Shown here: positions 1 to 9,628 of the stretch, one piece after another
Position numbering within the stretch: position 1 is the first letter of the stretch
How the letters are laid out: each line of letters begins with the position of its first letter
Source: Geminicoccus harenae
GTDB lineage: Bacteria > Pseudomonadota > Alphaproteobacteria > Geminicoccales > Geminicoccaceae
Direction of reading: 5' to 3'
Assembly (NCBI RefSeq): GCF_019800005.1
Contig: NZ_JABGCL010000008.1
Span: 124,001 to 188,000 of the forward strand
Length of the DNA: 64,000 nucleotides
Program-made: the position numbers and the translations under genes
Notes under the pieces: generated by a model
Database searches by the model: none
Seen by the model: the letters and a program-made list of their open reading frames with translations, nothing else
Told to the model about the DNA's origin: nothing

Positions 1-158
1 CGCCGGAACTGCTGGAGGGAGCCCGGGCCAAGCTCGGCGTCGATGCGTCGCTGCCGGCGCGGCGCGGCGCGGTCACTGCCCCGCTGCTGGGGGCGGTCGA
101 GCGGCGGTTGTCGATCGGCTATCTGCTGTTCGAGCAGCCGAACGGGGAGTGCCGATGA
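1..158 (+). CDS. 3' end of an unidentified protein
   Basis: An open frame enters the window (codons start at base 3) and runs for about 51 residues to a TGA at 156-158. The visible end, ...RRLSIGYLLFEQPNGECR, is not recognised. Its stop overlaps the ATG of the following glycosyltransferase (ATGA at 155-158), so it is probably translated together with the next two genes and may belong to the same envelope or glycolipid pathway. The product cannot be named from this fragment. Confidence 0.6.
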   Translation, partial: PELLEGARAKLGVDASLPARRGAVTAPLLGAVERRLSIGYLLFEQPNGECR

Positions 159-1147
159 ACGCGCCCTTGCGCAGCCATGCCGTGCCGGCCGCCACCGCGG
201 CGCTGGACCTGGCGGTGGTGATCCCGATCAAGGACGAGGCCGGGACGCTGGACGAGCTGACCCGCCGGATCCTAGCGGTCTGTGCCGAGCATAGCCTCCC
301 GCTGCGCGAGGTGATCCTCGTCGACGATGGCTCGACCGACGGTTCCTGGGCCGAGATCGAGCGGCTGGCAGCGGAGCGGCCGAAGCTGCGCGGCCTGCGC
401 CTGCGGCGCAATTTCGGCAAGGCCACGGCGCTGGACCTGGGCATCCGCGAGGCCCAGGCCGCGGTCGTGGTCACCATGGACGCCGATCTGCAGGACGATC
501 CGGCCGAGCTGCCTCGCTTCATGGCCGAGATCGCCACCGGGCTGGACGTCGTTTCGGGCTGGAAGCAGATCCGCCACGACCCGGCGCACAAGACCCTGCC
601 GAGCCGGCTGTTCAACCTCGTCACCGCGAAAGTGTCGGGCGTGCCGCTGCACGACTTCAACTGCGGGTTCAAGGCGTACCGGCGCGAGGTGTTCACCGAC
701 ATCCGCCTTTATGGCGAGCTGCATCGCTTCGTGCCGCTGCTGGCCCATGGCCTGGGGTTCGAGGTGGGCGAGCTGGTGGTGACGCACCATCCGCGCCGGC
801 ACGGCAAGTCCAAGTACGGGCTCCAGCGCCTCCTGCGCGGTGCCGTGGACCTGCTCACCGTGCTGACCATCACCCGCTATGACCAGCGGCCGGGCCACCT
901 GTTCGGCGGGGCGGGCGTCGCGATTGGCGCGGCGGGTGCGCTGATCCTCTTCTACCTGTTCTGCCTGAAAGTATTCGCCGGCGAGCTGATCGGCCACCGG
1001 CCGCTGCTCCAACTGGCCATCCTCCTGGTGATCGTGGGCGTGCAGACCGTGCTGTTCGGCATGCTGGCCGAGCTGATCAACGCCCGGACCCGGCCGGTGG
1101 AGAGTGGCAACCTGATCCGGGCGCGCACCGGCGGCCCCGGCGAATGA
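155..1147 (+). CDS. Membrane-anchored family 2 glycosyltransferase (DPM1/GtrB-like)
   Basis: Likely moves a sugar from a nucleotide-sugar to a lipid carrier at the inner face of the inner membrane. The 330 residues hold a GT-A fold: AVVIPIKDEAG at the N terminus, VDDGSTDGSW (residues 57-64) and the metal-binding TMDADLQDDP (108-117). After residue 230 come two hydrophobic segments (about 245-270 and 280-305), the usual arrangement in polyprenyl-phosphate glycosyltransferases. ATG at 155 is preferred over the in-frame GTG at 149 because GGGGAG lies five bases before it and it overlaps the previous stop. Its own stop overlaps the start of the next gene. Donor and acceptor are unknown. Confidence 0.88.
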   Translation: MNAPLRSHAVPAATAALDLAVVIPIKDEAGTLDELTRRILAVCAEHSLPLREVILVDDGSTDGSWAEIERLAAERPKLRGLRLRRNFGKATALDLGIREAQAAVVVTMDADLQDDPAELPRFMAEIATGLDVVSGWKQIRHDPAHKTLPSRLFNLVTAKVSGVPLHDFNCGFKAYRREVFTDIRLYGELHRFVPLLAHGLGFEVGELVVTHHPRRHGKSKYGLQRLLRGAVDLLTVLTITRYDQRPGHLFGGAGVAIGAAGALILFYLFCLKVFAGELIGHRPLLQLAILLVIVGVQTVLFGMLAELINARTRPVESGNLIRARTGGPGE

Positions 1148-2082
1148 GCCGGCGGACCCTCGGCACGCTCGTAGCGATCCTGCTGACCGGCCTGTTCTTC
1201 TGGTGGCTCGCGGCCAGCCAGCGCTTGGCGCCGGTGCTGGAGGGGCTGGCGGCGGTCGACCTGCGCATCCTCCTCCTGGCCTTCCCGCTGGTGGTGCTCC
1301 TCCAGCTAGGGAGGGCCGGGCGGTTCGTGCTGCTGCTGGAGCGGATGCGCAGCGGCGGGCTGCTCGCGAGCTTCCGCATCTCCTGCGTCCATATCGCGCT
1401 CAACTTCCTCCTGCCCTTCAAGCTGGGCGAGGCCGCCTTTCCGTTGCTGGCACGCCGGCTGATGGGCGTGGACCTGGCGGCCGGCACCGGTGCCCTGCTC
1501 ACCGTGCGCCTGCTCGACCTGGGCGCACTTGGCGCCATGCTGGCGCTGTCCGCGAGCTGGGCGGTCCCGGCCCTGGCGCAGTGGCGCTGGCTGGCGGCAC
1601 TGGCGGCCTGCCTGGCGCTGGCGGCCCCGCTGCTGCTGGTGCTGGGCGGCCGGCTGGTGGTGCATCGGGTGCAGAAGCTCGCGACCGTGGCGGAGGTGCT
1701 GGCACGTGCCCGGGCCCGGCACACGTTCGGCCGGGTCACCGCCCTGTCCCTGCTGGTCTGGTTCTGCCATGCCGCCGTGGCATGGCTGGCGTTTGCCTCG
1801 CTCGGCCAGCCGGTCGACCTCGCGACCGCAGTGTTCGCCGGCACGTGTGCCAACCTGGCCTTCGCCCTGCCCTTCCAGGGCATCGCCGGGCTCGGGCCCG
1901 TCCAGGCGGCGTTCGCCTGGGCCGCCAGCAGTGCCGGCGTGCCGCTGCCGCAGGCGATCACCGCCGCCCTCGCCTGCCACGCCATCCTGCTCGTCTCGGG
2001 CTGCCTCCTGGGTGCCCTGGCGGTGCTGATGGAGCCGCGGCTGCAATGGTGGCGCCGGGCGGAGCCGCGGGTCGCCGACTAG
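1144..2082 (+). CDS. Lysylphosphatidylglycerol-synthase-like integral membrane protein (UPF0104 type)
   Basis: 312 residues, almost entirely hydrophobic helices (about eight), matching the flippase-like membrane domain of MprF/AglD relatives without the catalytic aminoacyltransferase domain. Characteristic features are the arginine after helix two (LGRAGRFVLLLERM), the LPFKLGEAAFPLLARRL stretch and a glycine-rich GIAGLGPVQAAFAWAA segment. It starts inside the stop of the glycosyltransferase (ATGA at 1144-1147), so the two are translationally coupled and probably handle one lipid-linked product, one making it and the other moving or presenting it. That joint role is inferred. Confidence 0.82.
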   Translation: MSRRTLGTLVAILLTGLFFWWLAASQRLAPVLEGLAAVDLRILLLAFPLVVLLQLGRAGRFVLLLERMRSGGLLASFRISCVHIALNFLLPFKLGEAAFPLLARRLMGVDLAAGTGALLTVRLLDLGALGAMLALSASWAVPALAQWRWLAALAACLALAAPLLLVLGGRLVVHRVQKLATVAEVLARARARHTFGRVTALSLLVWFCHAAVAWLAFASLGQPVDLATAVFAGTCANLAFALPFQGIAGLGPVQAAFAWAASSAGVPLPQAITAALACHAILLVSGCLLGALAVLMEPRLQWWRRAEPRVAD

Positions 2083-2089
2083 CGGCCGG

Positions 2090-4069
2090 TCAGGCGGCGA
2101 GGCCCGGCCGGCCAGACGCGGTGGCCGTCACCACCGCTTCGACGAAGATCGAGCCGCCCTCGATCCCGTCCACCATCGTGACCTGCTCGTCCAGGCTGAT
2201 CGCGACCTCGCCGGCACCCGCGGCCAGGGCCCTGGCGCGGGCCTGCCGCTCCGCCTCGAGACGGGCATGGGCCAGGGCGTCGGCCAGGACGAGGGTGTCG
2301 AACGGGCCGCCGGCGCCATGGACGCGCAGCCGGTCCTGGCCGATCCTGCCGATCGTCACCTGCACCTGCTGGATCACGTCGCCGGCCACGGCACCCAGCG
2401 CGTTGCTGACCTCGGCAAAGGGTGGGATCACGGCGGCCGTGCCCAGGCGGGCACAGGCCTCGGGATAAAGCAGCCGGGCGGGGGCGCCGATCGCGACCAC
2501 GGGCAGGCCCAGAGTGACCTGCGGGCGGACCAGCCCGCCGGTTTGGCCGGACACGGCGCGCTCCAGCAGCGGCGCGGCCGCCGTCTGGTCGGGCAGGCCG
2601 TCCTCGGCACAGGCAGCGCCCAGCAGCGCCAGGGCGGTCTGGCGGGTGGCGAGCTCCATCACCAGGCGGGCGAAGTTCTCCGGATCCTCCAGCCCCTCGT
2701 CCTTGTCCACCAGCGATTCCAGCCGGCCGCGCAACCTGGCCCCCAACACCGCCGCCTCGCGATTCCAGTTGCCCTGGAGGCCCAGCACATGGGCGGCATC
2801 GGAGGGCGTGAAGGCCGAGCGGATCACCAGGCCGCGGTCGATCAGCCGGGTGAGCTGGCGATCGGCATGGCGACGCTCGCACAGCTCGTCCAGCGCCATC
2901 GGGCCCTCACCCAGCCACTCCCAGACCTCGCGCTGGAGGCGCGGCAGCACGGCGGGATCCGGCAGGGCGCGCAGGCGCAAGGCGAACATCCCGTCCAGCG
3001 GGCGCCAGAACGGCCGCGCGAGCTGGGTTTCCAGCTCCTTCAGCACGGCGGGATGCTGGTGCGCCAGGAGCGAGAGCGGCACGGCGCGCCTGGGCCCCAG
3101 CACCAGGCGGCGATGCTCGTCGCGGCGAAGCTCGCTGTCGCCGCCGAGCCCCACCGTGTGGACGGCGATCGCCTCGACCATGGTGCGGAACCGGCCGACC
3201 TTGGCACCCGCCGCATCCAGTTCCGGCCGCCCGCCACGCAGAAAGGCGATGTCGGTGGTGGTGCCGCCGATGTCGGACACCAGCGTGTCGCTCAGGCCGG
3301 ACAGCTTCGCGGCACCGACCACGCTCGCCGCCGGCCCGGACAGGATGGTCTCGACCGGCCGTTGCAATGCGGTGGCGGCGGTGACCAGCGAGCCGTCGCC
3401 CTTGGTCACCATCAGCGGGGCGGTGATGCCGCGGCTGGCCAGCAGATCCTGCACGCCGCCGACCAGGCGGTGGATATCGCCGATCAGCCGGGCGTTCAGC
3501 AGCGTGGTCAAGGCCCGGCGGGTGCCGTCCAGGCGCGCGGTCAGCTCGTGCGAGCAGGTCACGGGACGACCGGTCGCCTCGGCCAGCAGCCGGGCGGCAC
3601 GCCGCTCGTGGGCCGGGTTGCGCACCGCGAAATGGCCGGTGACCGCGAACGCATCCACCTGCCCAGCCAGCCGGCCGGCCTCGGCCAGGAGGGCCGCCTC
3701 GTCCAGCGGCGCCTGCTCCGATCCGCTGGCGTCGTGGCCGCCCGCCACGAAGATCGCAGGATCACTGCGCAGCGCTTCCTTCAGGTCGGCCCGCTCCAGC
3801 GCGTCGGGGCCAAAGCCGATCAGCACCAGGGCCACTGGCCCGCCATGGCCTTCCACCAGCGCGTTGGTGGCGAGCGTGGTGGATAGGCCGACCAGCTCGA
3901 CCGGCGGCGGCGCTTCGCCCAGCACCTGCGCCACCGCTTCCGCCACGCCCAGTGCCAGGTCGTGCTTGGTGGTCAGCGACTTGGCCGCCCGCACCACCCC
4001 TTCTGCCGGCGTGTAGAGCACCGCGTCGGTATAGGTGCCGCCGGTATCGATCCCGAGCCTGAACCGCAA
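2090..4069 (-). CDS. Hydantoinase/oxoprolinase A-type protein (HyuA-like)
   Basis: 659 residues. The N-terminal RLGIDTGGTYTDAVLY and the central SDIGGTTTDIAFLRGG are the two phosphate-binding loops of the ASKHA fold seen in the ATP-dependent hydantoinase/5-oxoprolinase A subunit. The C-terminal third (AVIPPFAEVSNALGAVAGD and onward) is also family-like. Between them, about residues 365-430, lies a stretch (PMALDELCERRHADRQLTRL...RGLVIRSAFTPSDAAHVLG) that reads like a winged-helix insert. No HyuB partner is adjacent, so a substrate cannot be assigned. It converges with the membrane protein at 2082 and is followed on the same strand, upstream, by the DUF2339 gene seven bases away, suggesting co-transcription. 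Confidence 0.85.
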   Translation of the reverse strand: MRFRLGIDTGGTYTDAVLYTPAEGVVRAAKSLTTKHDLALGVAEAVAQVLGEAPPPVELVGLSTTLATNALVEGHGGPVALVLIGFGPDALERADLKEALRSDPAIFVAGGHDASGSEQAPLDEAALLAEAGRLAGQVDAFAVTGHFAVRNPAHERRAARLLAEATGRPVTCSHELTARLDGTRRALTTLLNARLIGDIHRLVGGVQDLLASRGITAPLMVTKGDGSLVTAATALQRPVETILSGPAASVVGAAKLSGLSDTLVSDIGGTTTDIAFLRGGRPELDAAGAKVGRFRTMVEAIAVHTVGLGGDSELRRDEHRRLVLGPRRAVPLSLLAHQHPAVLKELETQLARPFWRPLDGMFALRLRALPDPAVLPRLQREVWEWLGEGPMALDELCERRHADRQLTRLIDRGLVIRSAFTPSDAAHVLGLQGNWNREAAVLGARLRGRLESLVDKDEGLEDPENFARLVMELATRQTALALLGAACAEDGLPDQTAAAPLLERAVSGQTGGLVRPQVTLGLPVVAIGAPARLLYPEACARLGTAAVIPPFAEVSNALGAVAGDVIQQVQVTIGRIGQDRLRVHGAGGPFDTLVLADALAHARLEAERQARARALAAGAGEVAISLDEQVTMVDGIEGGSIFVEAVVTATASGRPGLAA

Positions 4070-4075
4070 CGCGCC

Positions 4076-6673
4076 CTATCCCTTCACTGTCCCGTCATTG
4101 TCCTGCCCGGGCGTAGCATGGCGGTCGTCGGAGAACAGCCGCTGGTAGGCCAGGCCCACGCCCACCAGCGTGATGCCCAGGCCCAGGAAGGCCGCTGCCC
4201 GCCACAGGCCCTCGAGCCCGCTGAGATCGAGCAGGAACACCTTCAGGATCGCCAGCACCAGCAGGGCCAGCGACAGGAGGCGGAGCTGGCGCTGCCGGGT
4301 CAAAAGGCCGAACGCCAGGAGACCGACCGCGGCCACCACCAGCCAGGCCGAATAGAGCCAGTTCTCCGCCGGCTGGATGGCGGCCTCGCCCCAGAGCACG
4401 GAGCCCGCAAAGAAGCGGCGGATCTCCAGGATCGGCCAGGCCAGCAGGAGCAGCCCGCCTGCGAGCGGCAGGGCCGGGCCCAGAAGGTGCGGCAGCCGGG
4501 CCGGCAGGCCGCGCCAGGTGAGGAAGCCCAGCGCCAGCACCGGGACGAGCAGGAGCAGGAGCAGCGGGTTCACGACCGGCACATCCAGGACGCGCAGGTC
4601 CTCGCCCGCGGCGATGCGCAGGAGCGGGTCCAGCAGGCTCCCCACGGCCACCAGCAGGGTCAAAAGGGTCGCGAGGCGAACCGGGCCGGTCTGCGGCCGG
4701 AGCGCCAGCCCGGTGGCGGTGAGGGTGAGGGCCGCCACCTGCAGGCCCGGCTCCAGCAGGTCGTCATGGCCGCCGCCGGCCAGTGCGGTGGCGGCACGCA
4801 TCAGGACGATGATCCAGCCGAGCGTGGCGGCCAGCAGGATCACGTCGCGCGACCAGGAGGGCTCCAGGCGCCGCCCGCAGAGCCAGGCGGCCAGCAGGAA
4901 CAGGGTCGGCACACCATAGGCCCACAGGACCATGGGGACGCCCAGCTCGCTCGAACCGGCCTCGCCCGCCTGCCAGAGCAGCCGCCCGGCCACCAGCCCG
5001 GCCAGGGCGGCTGCGGCCCGCGCAAGGGCACCGTGCGGGAAGCGGGCATGGACCAGCACCACCGCCAGCACCTGGGCTGCCAGCGCCACGCTCAGCCAGG
5101 CATGTTCCAGGGCCATGGTGAAGGCCAGGCTCAGCGCGGCGACCACGCCCAGCGCAAAGGCCGCCACGGCTGCCGTCTGCCCGGCGAAGCGCGCCGTCCG
5201 CTCGGCGGCCAGGAGGAACAGGCCGGCCATGACCAGGGCCACCACGGTCCAGCGCGGGGCAGCCGCGAACCCCTCGATCCGGGCATAGGCGATCGCCAGG
5301 AGCACCAGCGGGGCCACCACGGCCAGTGCTGCGAACCCACCCGCTGGCCGTGCGTGCAACGCGCCGGTCCAGCCGGCCAGGAAGAAGGCGGCCGCGGTCA
5401 GCCCGCAGAACCAGGCATAGGGCGCCAGTTCCGGGGGGAGCCAGCGCCAGGCGGGGGCGGCGGTCACGGGGTCGCCCAGCATCTCCGCCATCGCGGTGGC
5501 GACGATCGGCAGGTCGACCAGGGCAGCACCCACGGCCACGGCGAAGGCGCCGGCAAAGGCGACATGGAGGCGGGCGCGACCGGCAAGGGCGGCAGCGACC
5601 AGGGCCAGCGCGGCGATCGGCAGCGGCAGCAAAGCGAGATCACTTCGCTCGCTCGCCGCCATGGCAGAGGCTGCCAGCAGCAGGCCGCCCAGCCAGGCAC
5701 GCCCGCCGACCCCGGCCACATGGCGCAGGGCCCGGACGGGCGGCCGGTCCTCCCGCCAGTCCGGCTCCCGTGCCAGCCAGACCGGCAGGACGACGGCGGC
5801 CGCGGCCACGAGCGGCGCCAGCGTGGTGCCGGTCTGGCTGGCGGCCATGAGCAGAATGCCCATGGGGATCAGGCCCAGCAGGTCCAGCGCCAGGAGCCAG
5901 GTCCATGGACGAAAGAGCAGGAGCAGGGCCAGGAACAGCTGGATCGTGGCCAGCCAGACGGCGAAGGCCACCGGGTCCGGCGCATCCGTGGCCACCAGCA
6001 CGGGGGCCAGGTAGGCGAACACCAGGGCGATCACGGCCAGGAGCGGGCCATGGTGCCAGGCGAGCAGCAGGGCCACGGCAGCGGCCAGGGCCATCGCCGC
6101 CAGCGCCAGTTCCGGGCCCAGCAGGCCGTAGCGGCCGAACGAGGCCCAGGCGACGCCGAACAGGGCGGACGCCCCGCCCGCGGCGAGGGCGGCGGCGGCA
6201 CCGGCGGTCTGGCCGGCGCTGAGACCCAGGCGGCCCGGCTGCTTGCGCAACAGCTCGGCCAGCAGGATCAGGACGATGCCGGTCAAGAGGCCGAACCCGA
6301 GCCGGGTACGCGGCCCGATCAGGTCCTGCTCGATCGAGTACTGCACCACGAACAGGCCGCCCAGCGCCAGCGCCACGGCGCCGATCCAGACCAGCCAGCG
6401 CTGGCCGAACCGGCGCTCCAGCTCGCTGCCGGGCGGTGGTGCCGGGGGCGGTGCTGCCGGGGCGAGCGACGGTACGGTGCCGGGTTGTGCCACCGGCGCG
6501 GCAGGGGCGGCCACCGGCGCTGCGGGCATGGCGGGTGCCGGGGGCATGATGGGTGCTGGCGGGCGCCGCCCCTCCAGGGCGTCGAGCCGTGCCGCCAGGC
6601 GCCGGATCTCGCGGCGCTGCTGCGACCAGCCCGCCGCCGCCACCAACACGAGCATCAGCCAGATCGCCTCCAT
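4076..6673 (-). CDS. DUF2339 polytopic membrane protein
   Basis: 865 residues, predicted to cross the membrane more than 20 times. After one N-terminal helix comes a charged, possibly coiled segment (RREIRRLAARLDALEGRR) and a Pro/Ala-rich linker of about 60 residues, then an unbroken run of Ala/Leu-rich helices containing the family-typical FGQRWLVWIGAVALALGGLF. This is the layout of the DUF2339 family, which has no established function. The start at 6673 is chosen over an in-frame ATG at 6709 because GGAAGGG lies just before it. Its stop is seven bases from the start of the HyuA-like gene. Confidence 0.85.
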   Translation of the reverse strand: MEAIWLMLVLVAAAGWSQQRREIRRLAARLDALEGRRPPAPIMPPAPAMPAAPVAAPAAPVAQPGTVPSLAPAAPPPAPPPGSELERRFGQRWLVWIGAVALALGGLFVVQYSIEQDLIGPRTRLGFGLLTGIVLILLAELLRKQPGRLGLSAGQTAGAAAALAAGGASALFGVAWASFGRYGLLGPELALAAMALAAAVALLLAWHHGPLLAVIALVFAYLAPVLVATDAPDPVAFAVWLATIQLFLALLLLFRPWTWLLALDLLGLIPMGILLMAASQTGTTLAPLVAAAAVVLPVWLAREPDWREDRPPVRALRHVAGVGGRAWLGGLLLAASAMAASERSDLALLPLPIAALALVAAALAGRARLHVAFAGAFAVAVGAALVDLPIVATAMAEMLGDPVTAAPAWRWLPPELAPYAWFCGLTAAAFFLAGWTGALHARPAGGFAALAVVAPLVLLAIAYARIEGFAAAPRWTVVALVMAGLFLLAAERTARFAGQTAAVAAFALGVVAALSLAFTMALEHAWLSVALAAQVLAVVLVHARFPHGALARAAAALAGLVAGRLLWQAGEAGSSELGVPMVLWAYGVPTLFLLAAWLCGRRLEPSWSRDVILLAATLGWIIVLMRAATALAGGGHDDLLEPGLQVAALTLTATGLALRPQTGPVRLATLLTLLVAVGSLLDPLLRIAAGEDLRVLDVPVVNPLLLLLLVPVLALGFLTWRGLPARLPHLLGPALPLAGGLLLLAWPILEIRRFFAGSVLWGEAAIQPAENWLYSAWLVVAAVGLLAFGLLTRQRQLRLLSLALLVLAILKVFLLDLSGLEGLWRAAAFLGLGITLVGVGLAYQRLFSDDRHATPGQDNDGTVKG

Positions 6674-6800
6674 GTCAGCCCTTCCAAGCAAGCCGCTTGA
6701 CGTTTCCACGCGAGATGACGACTGGAAACGTGCCTAGAGGATCAGGTAGCAGGGCCACCAGCCGAGTCCGACCCATGGGCCGCGGCCGCGAAGGAACGAG

Positions 6801-8078
6801 ATGACCCGAACGATCCTGTCCGCCTGGTCGCTCCTCCTGGGCATGGGGCTGCTGATGCTGGGCCATGGGCTGCAGGGCACGCTCCTGCCGCTGCGCGCGG
6901 CCCACGAGGGCTTCGCCCTGTCGGCCACCGGCATCATGATGTCGGCCTATTATCTGGGCCTGGTCGCCGCACCGTTCATCGTGCCCCATTTCGTGGGCTC
7001 GGTCGGCCATGTCCGGGTGTTCGCGGCGCTGGCCTCGCTGGCGTCCGGGATCATCCTGATTCACATCCTCCTGGTGGACCCGATCACCTGGTTCTTCCTG
7101 CGCTTCACGACCGGACTCGCTTTGTGCGGCGTCTACATCACCGCGGAGAGCTGGCTGAACAGCAAGGCCGACAACCGGACCCGCGGCGGGCTGTTCTCCT
7201 TCTACATGGTGGTGCAGACCGGCGGGTTCGCCGCGGGCAACTTCCTGCTGAACCTGGCGCCGGTGCAGTCCTGGCAGCTGTTCGCCTTCGTCTCGGTGCT
7301 GTTCTCGATCGGGCTGATGCCGATCCTGCTCGCCGACAACCAGGCGCCGCCGCCGTCCCGGCCGGTCCATGTCGGCTTTCGCGAGCTGTGGCGGCTCTCG
7401 CCCCTCGGCCTCGTGACCATCTTCGGCATCGGCATCGCCCAGGGCGGCCTCTACGCGATGGGGCCGATCTGGGCGCGCGCGTTCGGCATGTCGATCGCCA
7501 CCGTGTCCCTGTTCATGGCGGTGACGCTGATCGGCGGCGCCCTGTTCCAGTTGCCGATCGGCCGGCTGTCCGACTGGCTGGACCGGCGGCTGGTGATCAC
7601 GGCCGTGACGTTCGGCGCAGCCCTGTCGTCCGCCCTGGTCGTGTTCGCCGATCCCGGCAACGAGATGCTGGTGCTGGGGCTGTTCTTCCTGTTCGGCGGG
7701 CTCAGCCTGCCCATGTATTCGCTGGGCGTGGCGCACACCAACGACTTCATGCGCCCGGACCAGCTCGTGGGGGTGAGCGGCGCGCTGCTGCTCACCAACG
7801 GCCTGGGTGCCGCCATCGGCCCGACCCTGACCTCCTTCGTGATGGAGCATGTCGGCATCTACGCCTTTCCGCTGCTGCTGGCGGTGGCCCATGCCGCGAT
7901 CGGGCTGTTCGCCCTGTGGCGGATGACCCGGCGCCGGGCACCGAATGCGATCGAGCGCGGCCCCGCCCAGGCCATCCCGACCGGCAGCCCCTACAGCACG
8001 GTGCTGACCCAGGAGGTGAGCGCCACCCGGCGCGAGGAGGCGCAGGCGGTCCGTCAGGAGGAGCCTGCCGAGGCCTGA
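6801..8078 (+). CDS. MFS transporter (YcaD-like)
   Basis: 425 residues with about twelve hydrophobic segments. The N-terminal half (LLMLGHGLQGTLLPLRAAHE, GLALCGVYITAESWLNSKAD) matches the YcaD-type subgroup of major facilitator proteins, and the C-terminal LFFLFGGLSLPMYSLGVAHT is also typical. The last 45 residues are polar and probably cytoplasmic. AAGGAACGAG stands directly before the ATG. The 3' end overlaps the convergent sulfotransferase gene by 25 bases. Substrate unknown. Confidence 0.87.
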   Translation: MTRTILSAWSLLLGMGLLMLGHGLQGTLLPLRAAHEGFALSATGIMMSAYYLGLVAAPFIVPHFVGSVGHVRVFAALASLASGIILIHILLVDPITWFFLRFTTGLALCGVYITAESWLNSKADNRTRGGLFSFYMVVQTGGFAAGNFLLNLAPVQSWQLFAFVSVLFSIGLMPILLADNQAPPPSRPVHVGFRELWRLSPLGLVTIFGIGIAQGGLYAMGPIWARAFGMSIATVSLFMAVTLIGGALFQLPIGRLSDWLDRRLVITAVTFGAALSSALVVFADPGNEMLVLGLFFLFGGLSLPMYSLGVAHTNDFMRPDQLVGVSGALLLTNGLGAAIGPTLTSFVMEHVGIYAFPLLLAVAHAAIGLFALWRMTRRRAPNAIERGPAQAIPTGSPYSTVLTQEVSATRREEAQAVRQEEPAEA

Positions 8079-8842
8079 ACCGGCTGGCGCTCGGGCGGGG
8101 CCGGGTTGATCGAGCGGTAGCCGAGCCGCCCCGCCACCTCGGCGCAGGCCGACCAGATCGCCGTGGCCTGTTCCTCGCTGCCCTGCCAGCCGGCGACCTT
8201 GCCGGCCCGGTAGCGGACCGGGTTCATGGTGTTCATCCGTTCGAAGCTCGTGACCTTCGGTTGGTCGAGCGGCAGGTCGAGATAGGCGGCAATCGTGCGC
8301 ACGCTGGCTTCGGGATGCTGGATATGCCGCTCATAGGCCAGCCTGATGGTCGGCACTTGCGCCGCGAGCCAGCGCTCGTGGAACTCGACATAGCCGGTGA
8401 GCGTGGTGCCGTTGCCGCGCACCGCCAGGAACTCCGGGGCGAGTTCCTTGTCCTCCTTGCTCAGGCAGTGCCAGGACCAGCAGGCCGGGAGCGGGTGGCG
8501 GATCATCTGCACGACCCGCTCGCCCCTGAGATAGCTCTCAAAGGGCGGCTCGTGGGTCTTGAGGTAGTAGGTGACCGGCTCGGCGGCGAGTTCCTGGCGG
8601 CGCTCCTCGGTGAGCCAGCCGAGCCAGCCCGGCACCAGGCCCACCGCCTCGCCCAGGCGGAACACCTGCGGCCGGTCCGGGTCGATCACGATGCCATGCT
8701 TGCGGGTCATGATCTCCCGCCAGGTCGCGATCCCGGCTTCCGGCATGTAGGGGTCGGTCACCGTGAGGCGCCAGTTCAGCCAGAACAGGTCGCGCAGCAC
8801 GCTGTTTCCGCAGCGCGGCCAGGTCGCGACATAGACGATCAT
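8054..8842 (-). CDS. Sulfotransferase-domain protein
   Basis: 262 residues. The N terminus VYVATWPRCGNSVLRDLFW corresponds to the 5'-phosphosulfate-binding loop of PAPS-dependent sulfotransferases (usually S-x-P-R-S-G-N-T), with Cys in place of the first Ser. The middle carries RVVQMIRHPLPACWSWHCLS, the 3'-phosphate-binding strand and helix (R-x-P...S). The C terminus VTSFERMNTMNP resembles the conserved SF-x-x-M segment. Acceptor unknown; substitution of the loop Ser leaves activity uncertain. Overlaps the end of the MFS gene by 25 bases. Confidence 0.75.
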   Translation of the reverse strand: MIVYVATWPRCGNSVLRDLFWLNWRLTVTDPYMPEAGIATWREIMTRKHGIVIDPDRPQVFRLGEAVGLVPGWLGWLTEERRQELAAEPVTYYLKTHEPPFESYLRGERVVQMIRHPLPACWSWHCLSKEDKELAPEFLAVRGNGTTLTGYVEFHERWLAAQVPTIRLAYERHIQHPEASVRTIAAYLDLPLDQPKVTSFERMNTMNPVRYRAGKVAGWQGSEEQATAIWSACAEVAGRLGYRSINPAPPERQPVQASAGSS

Positions 8843-8953
8843 CGTGCCATCCAGGAGGAGCGAAGCAGATCCCGCGGGCCCGTCAGCCTCGGCCCGGGCC
8901 GAGTGATAGGCCGGCAGGGCGCCCCATGGGAAGCACCCGGCCAGGCCTCGGCT

Positions 8954-9628
8954 TCAGCTCCGGTAGCTGCCGGCCCGCGGCTCGCGCAGGAACACCCGCA
9001 GGCCCGGCAGGCCGCGGACGACGTTCTCCACCCGGCCCTTGAGGCGCGCCACCGACATCACGTTGTCGATCCGCCGGTCGAGGAACGCCCTGGTCTCGGC
9101 ATCGCCCTCGCTGCGGTCCTCCAGCCAGAACAGGAAGGTCGAGACCCACACTGCCGACAGCAGGCCGCGCCGGGTCCAGTAGTCGAGCTCCCGGCTGGTC
9201 CCTTGGTCGCCCGCCATCCGCCACATGCCGTCCGCCCCGGACCAGATCCGGCGGGAGGTGGCGTACAGGTTGCGCGGCAGGGCGCCTGCGGCCACGGCCC
9301 GGCGCATCGCCTCCTTGTGCCGCGCCAGCACTTCCAGGCGGACCGTGACCAGCCGGGCGATGCGCTGGCGGATGCGCAGCCGCTCCAGGTCCTCGTCGGC
9401 CAGGCGCTTGGCCGCCTGCCGGTCCAGCCAGTCGCCGAGCCAGGCCAGGAGGCTCTCCTGGCCCTGCGGGAACAGGCGGCGCGCGGTGATGGGCGTCATG
9501 CCGAGGTCGGCGGCGGCGGCCTGGAGGCTCTTGCTGCCCCAGCCGTCGAACGGCACGTGCTGCAGGACCATCTCGAACAGCCGGTCCTTTTCCACCGCCT
9601 TGAGCGCCAATGCCTCGTCCGACTTCAT
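8954..9628 (-). CDS. coq9: COQ9 family protein (ubiquinone biosynthesis accessory lipid-binding protein)
   Basis: 224 residues with the COQ9 pattern: an N-terminal TetR-like helical part (FDGWGSKSLQAAAADLGMT) followed by the signature region ending in TSRELDYWTRRGLLSAVWVSTFLFWLED split over residues 160-190. COQ9 proteins bind isoprenoid lipids and help COQ7 hydroxylate the ubiquinone precursor. The start overlaps the stop of the deformylase gene (ATGA), so both are read from one transcript. Adjacency to rpsU is a common alphaproteobacterial arrangement. Confidence 0.9.
   Translation of the reverse strand: MKSDEALALKAVEKDRLFEMVLQHVPFDGWGSKSLQAAAADLGMTPITARRLFPQGQESLLAWLGDWLDRQAAKRLADEDLERLRIRQRIARLVTVRLEVLARHKEAMRRAVAAGALPRNLYATSRRIWSGADGMWRMAGDQGTSRELDYWTRRGLLSAVWVSTFLFWLEDRSEGDAETRAFLDRRIDNVMSVARLKGRVENVVRGLPGLRVFLREPRAGSYRS

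Noticed and set aside
3962..6700. 912-codon plus-strand frame antisense to the DUF2339 gene
   Set aside because: Gln/Gly/His/Arg-rich translation is the typical antisense image of an Ala/Leu-rich membrane protein.
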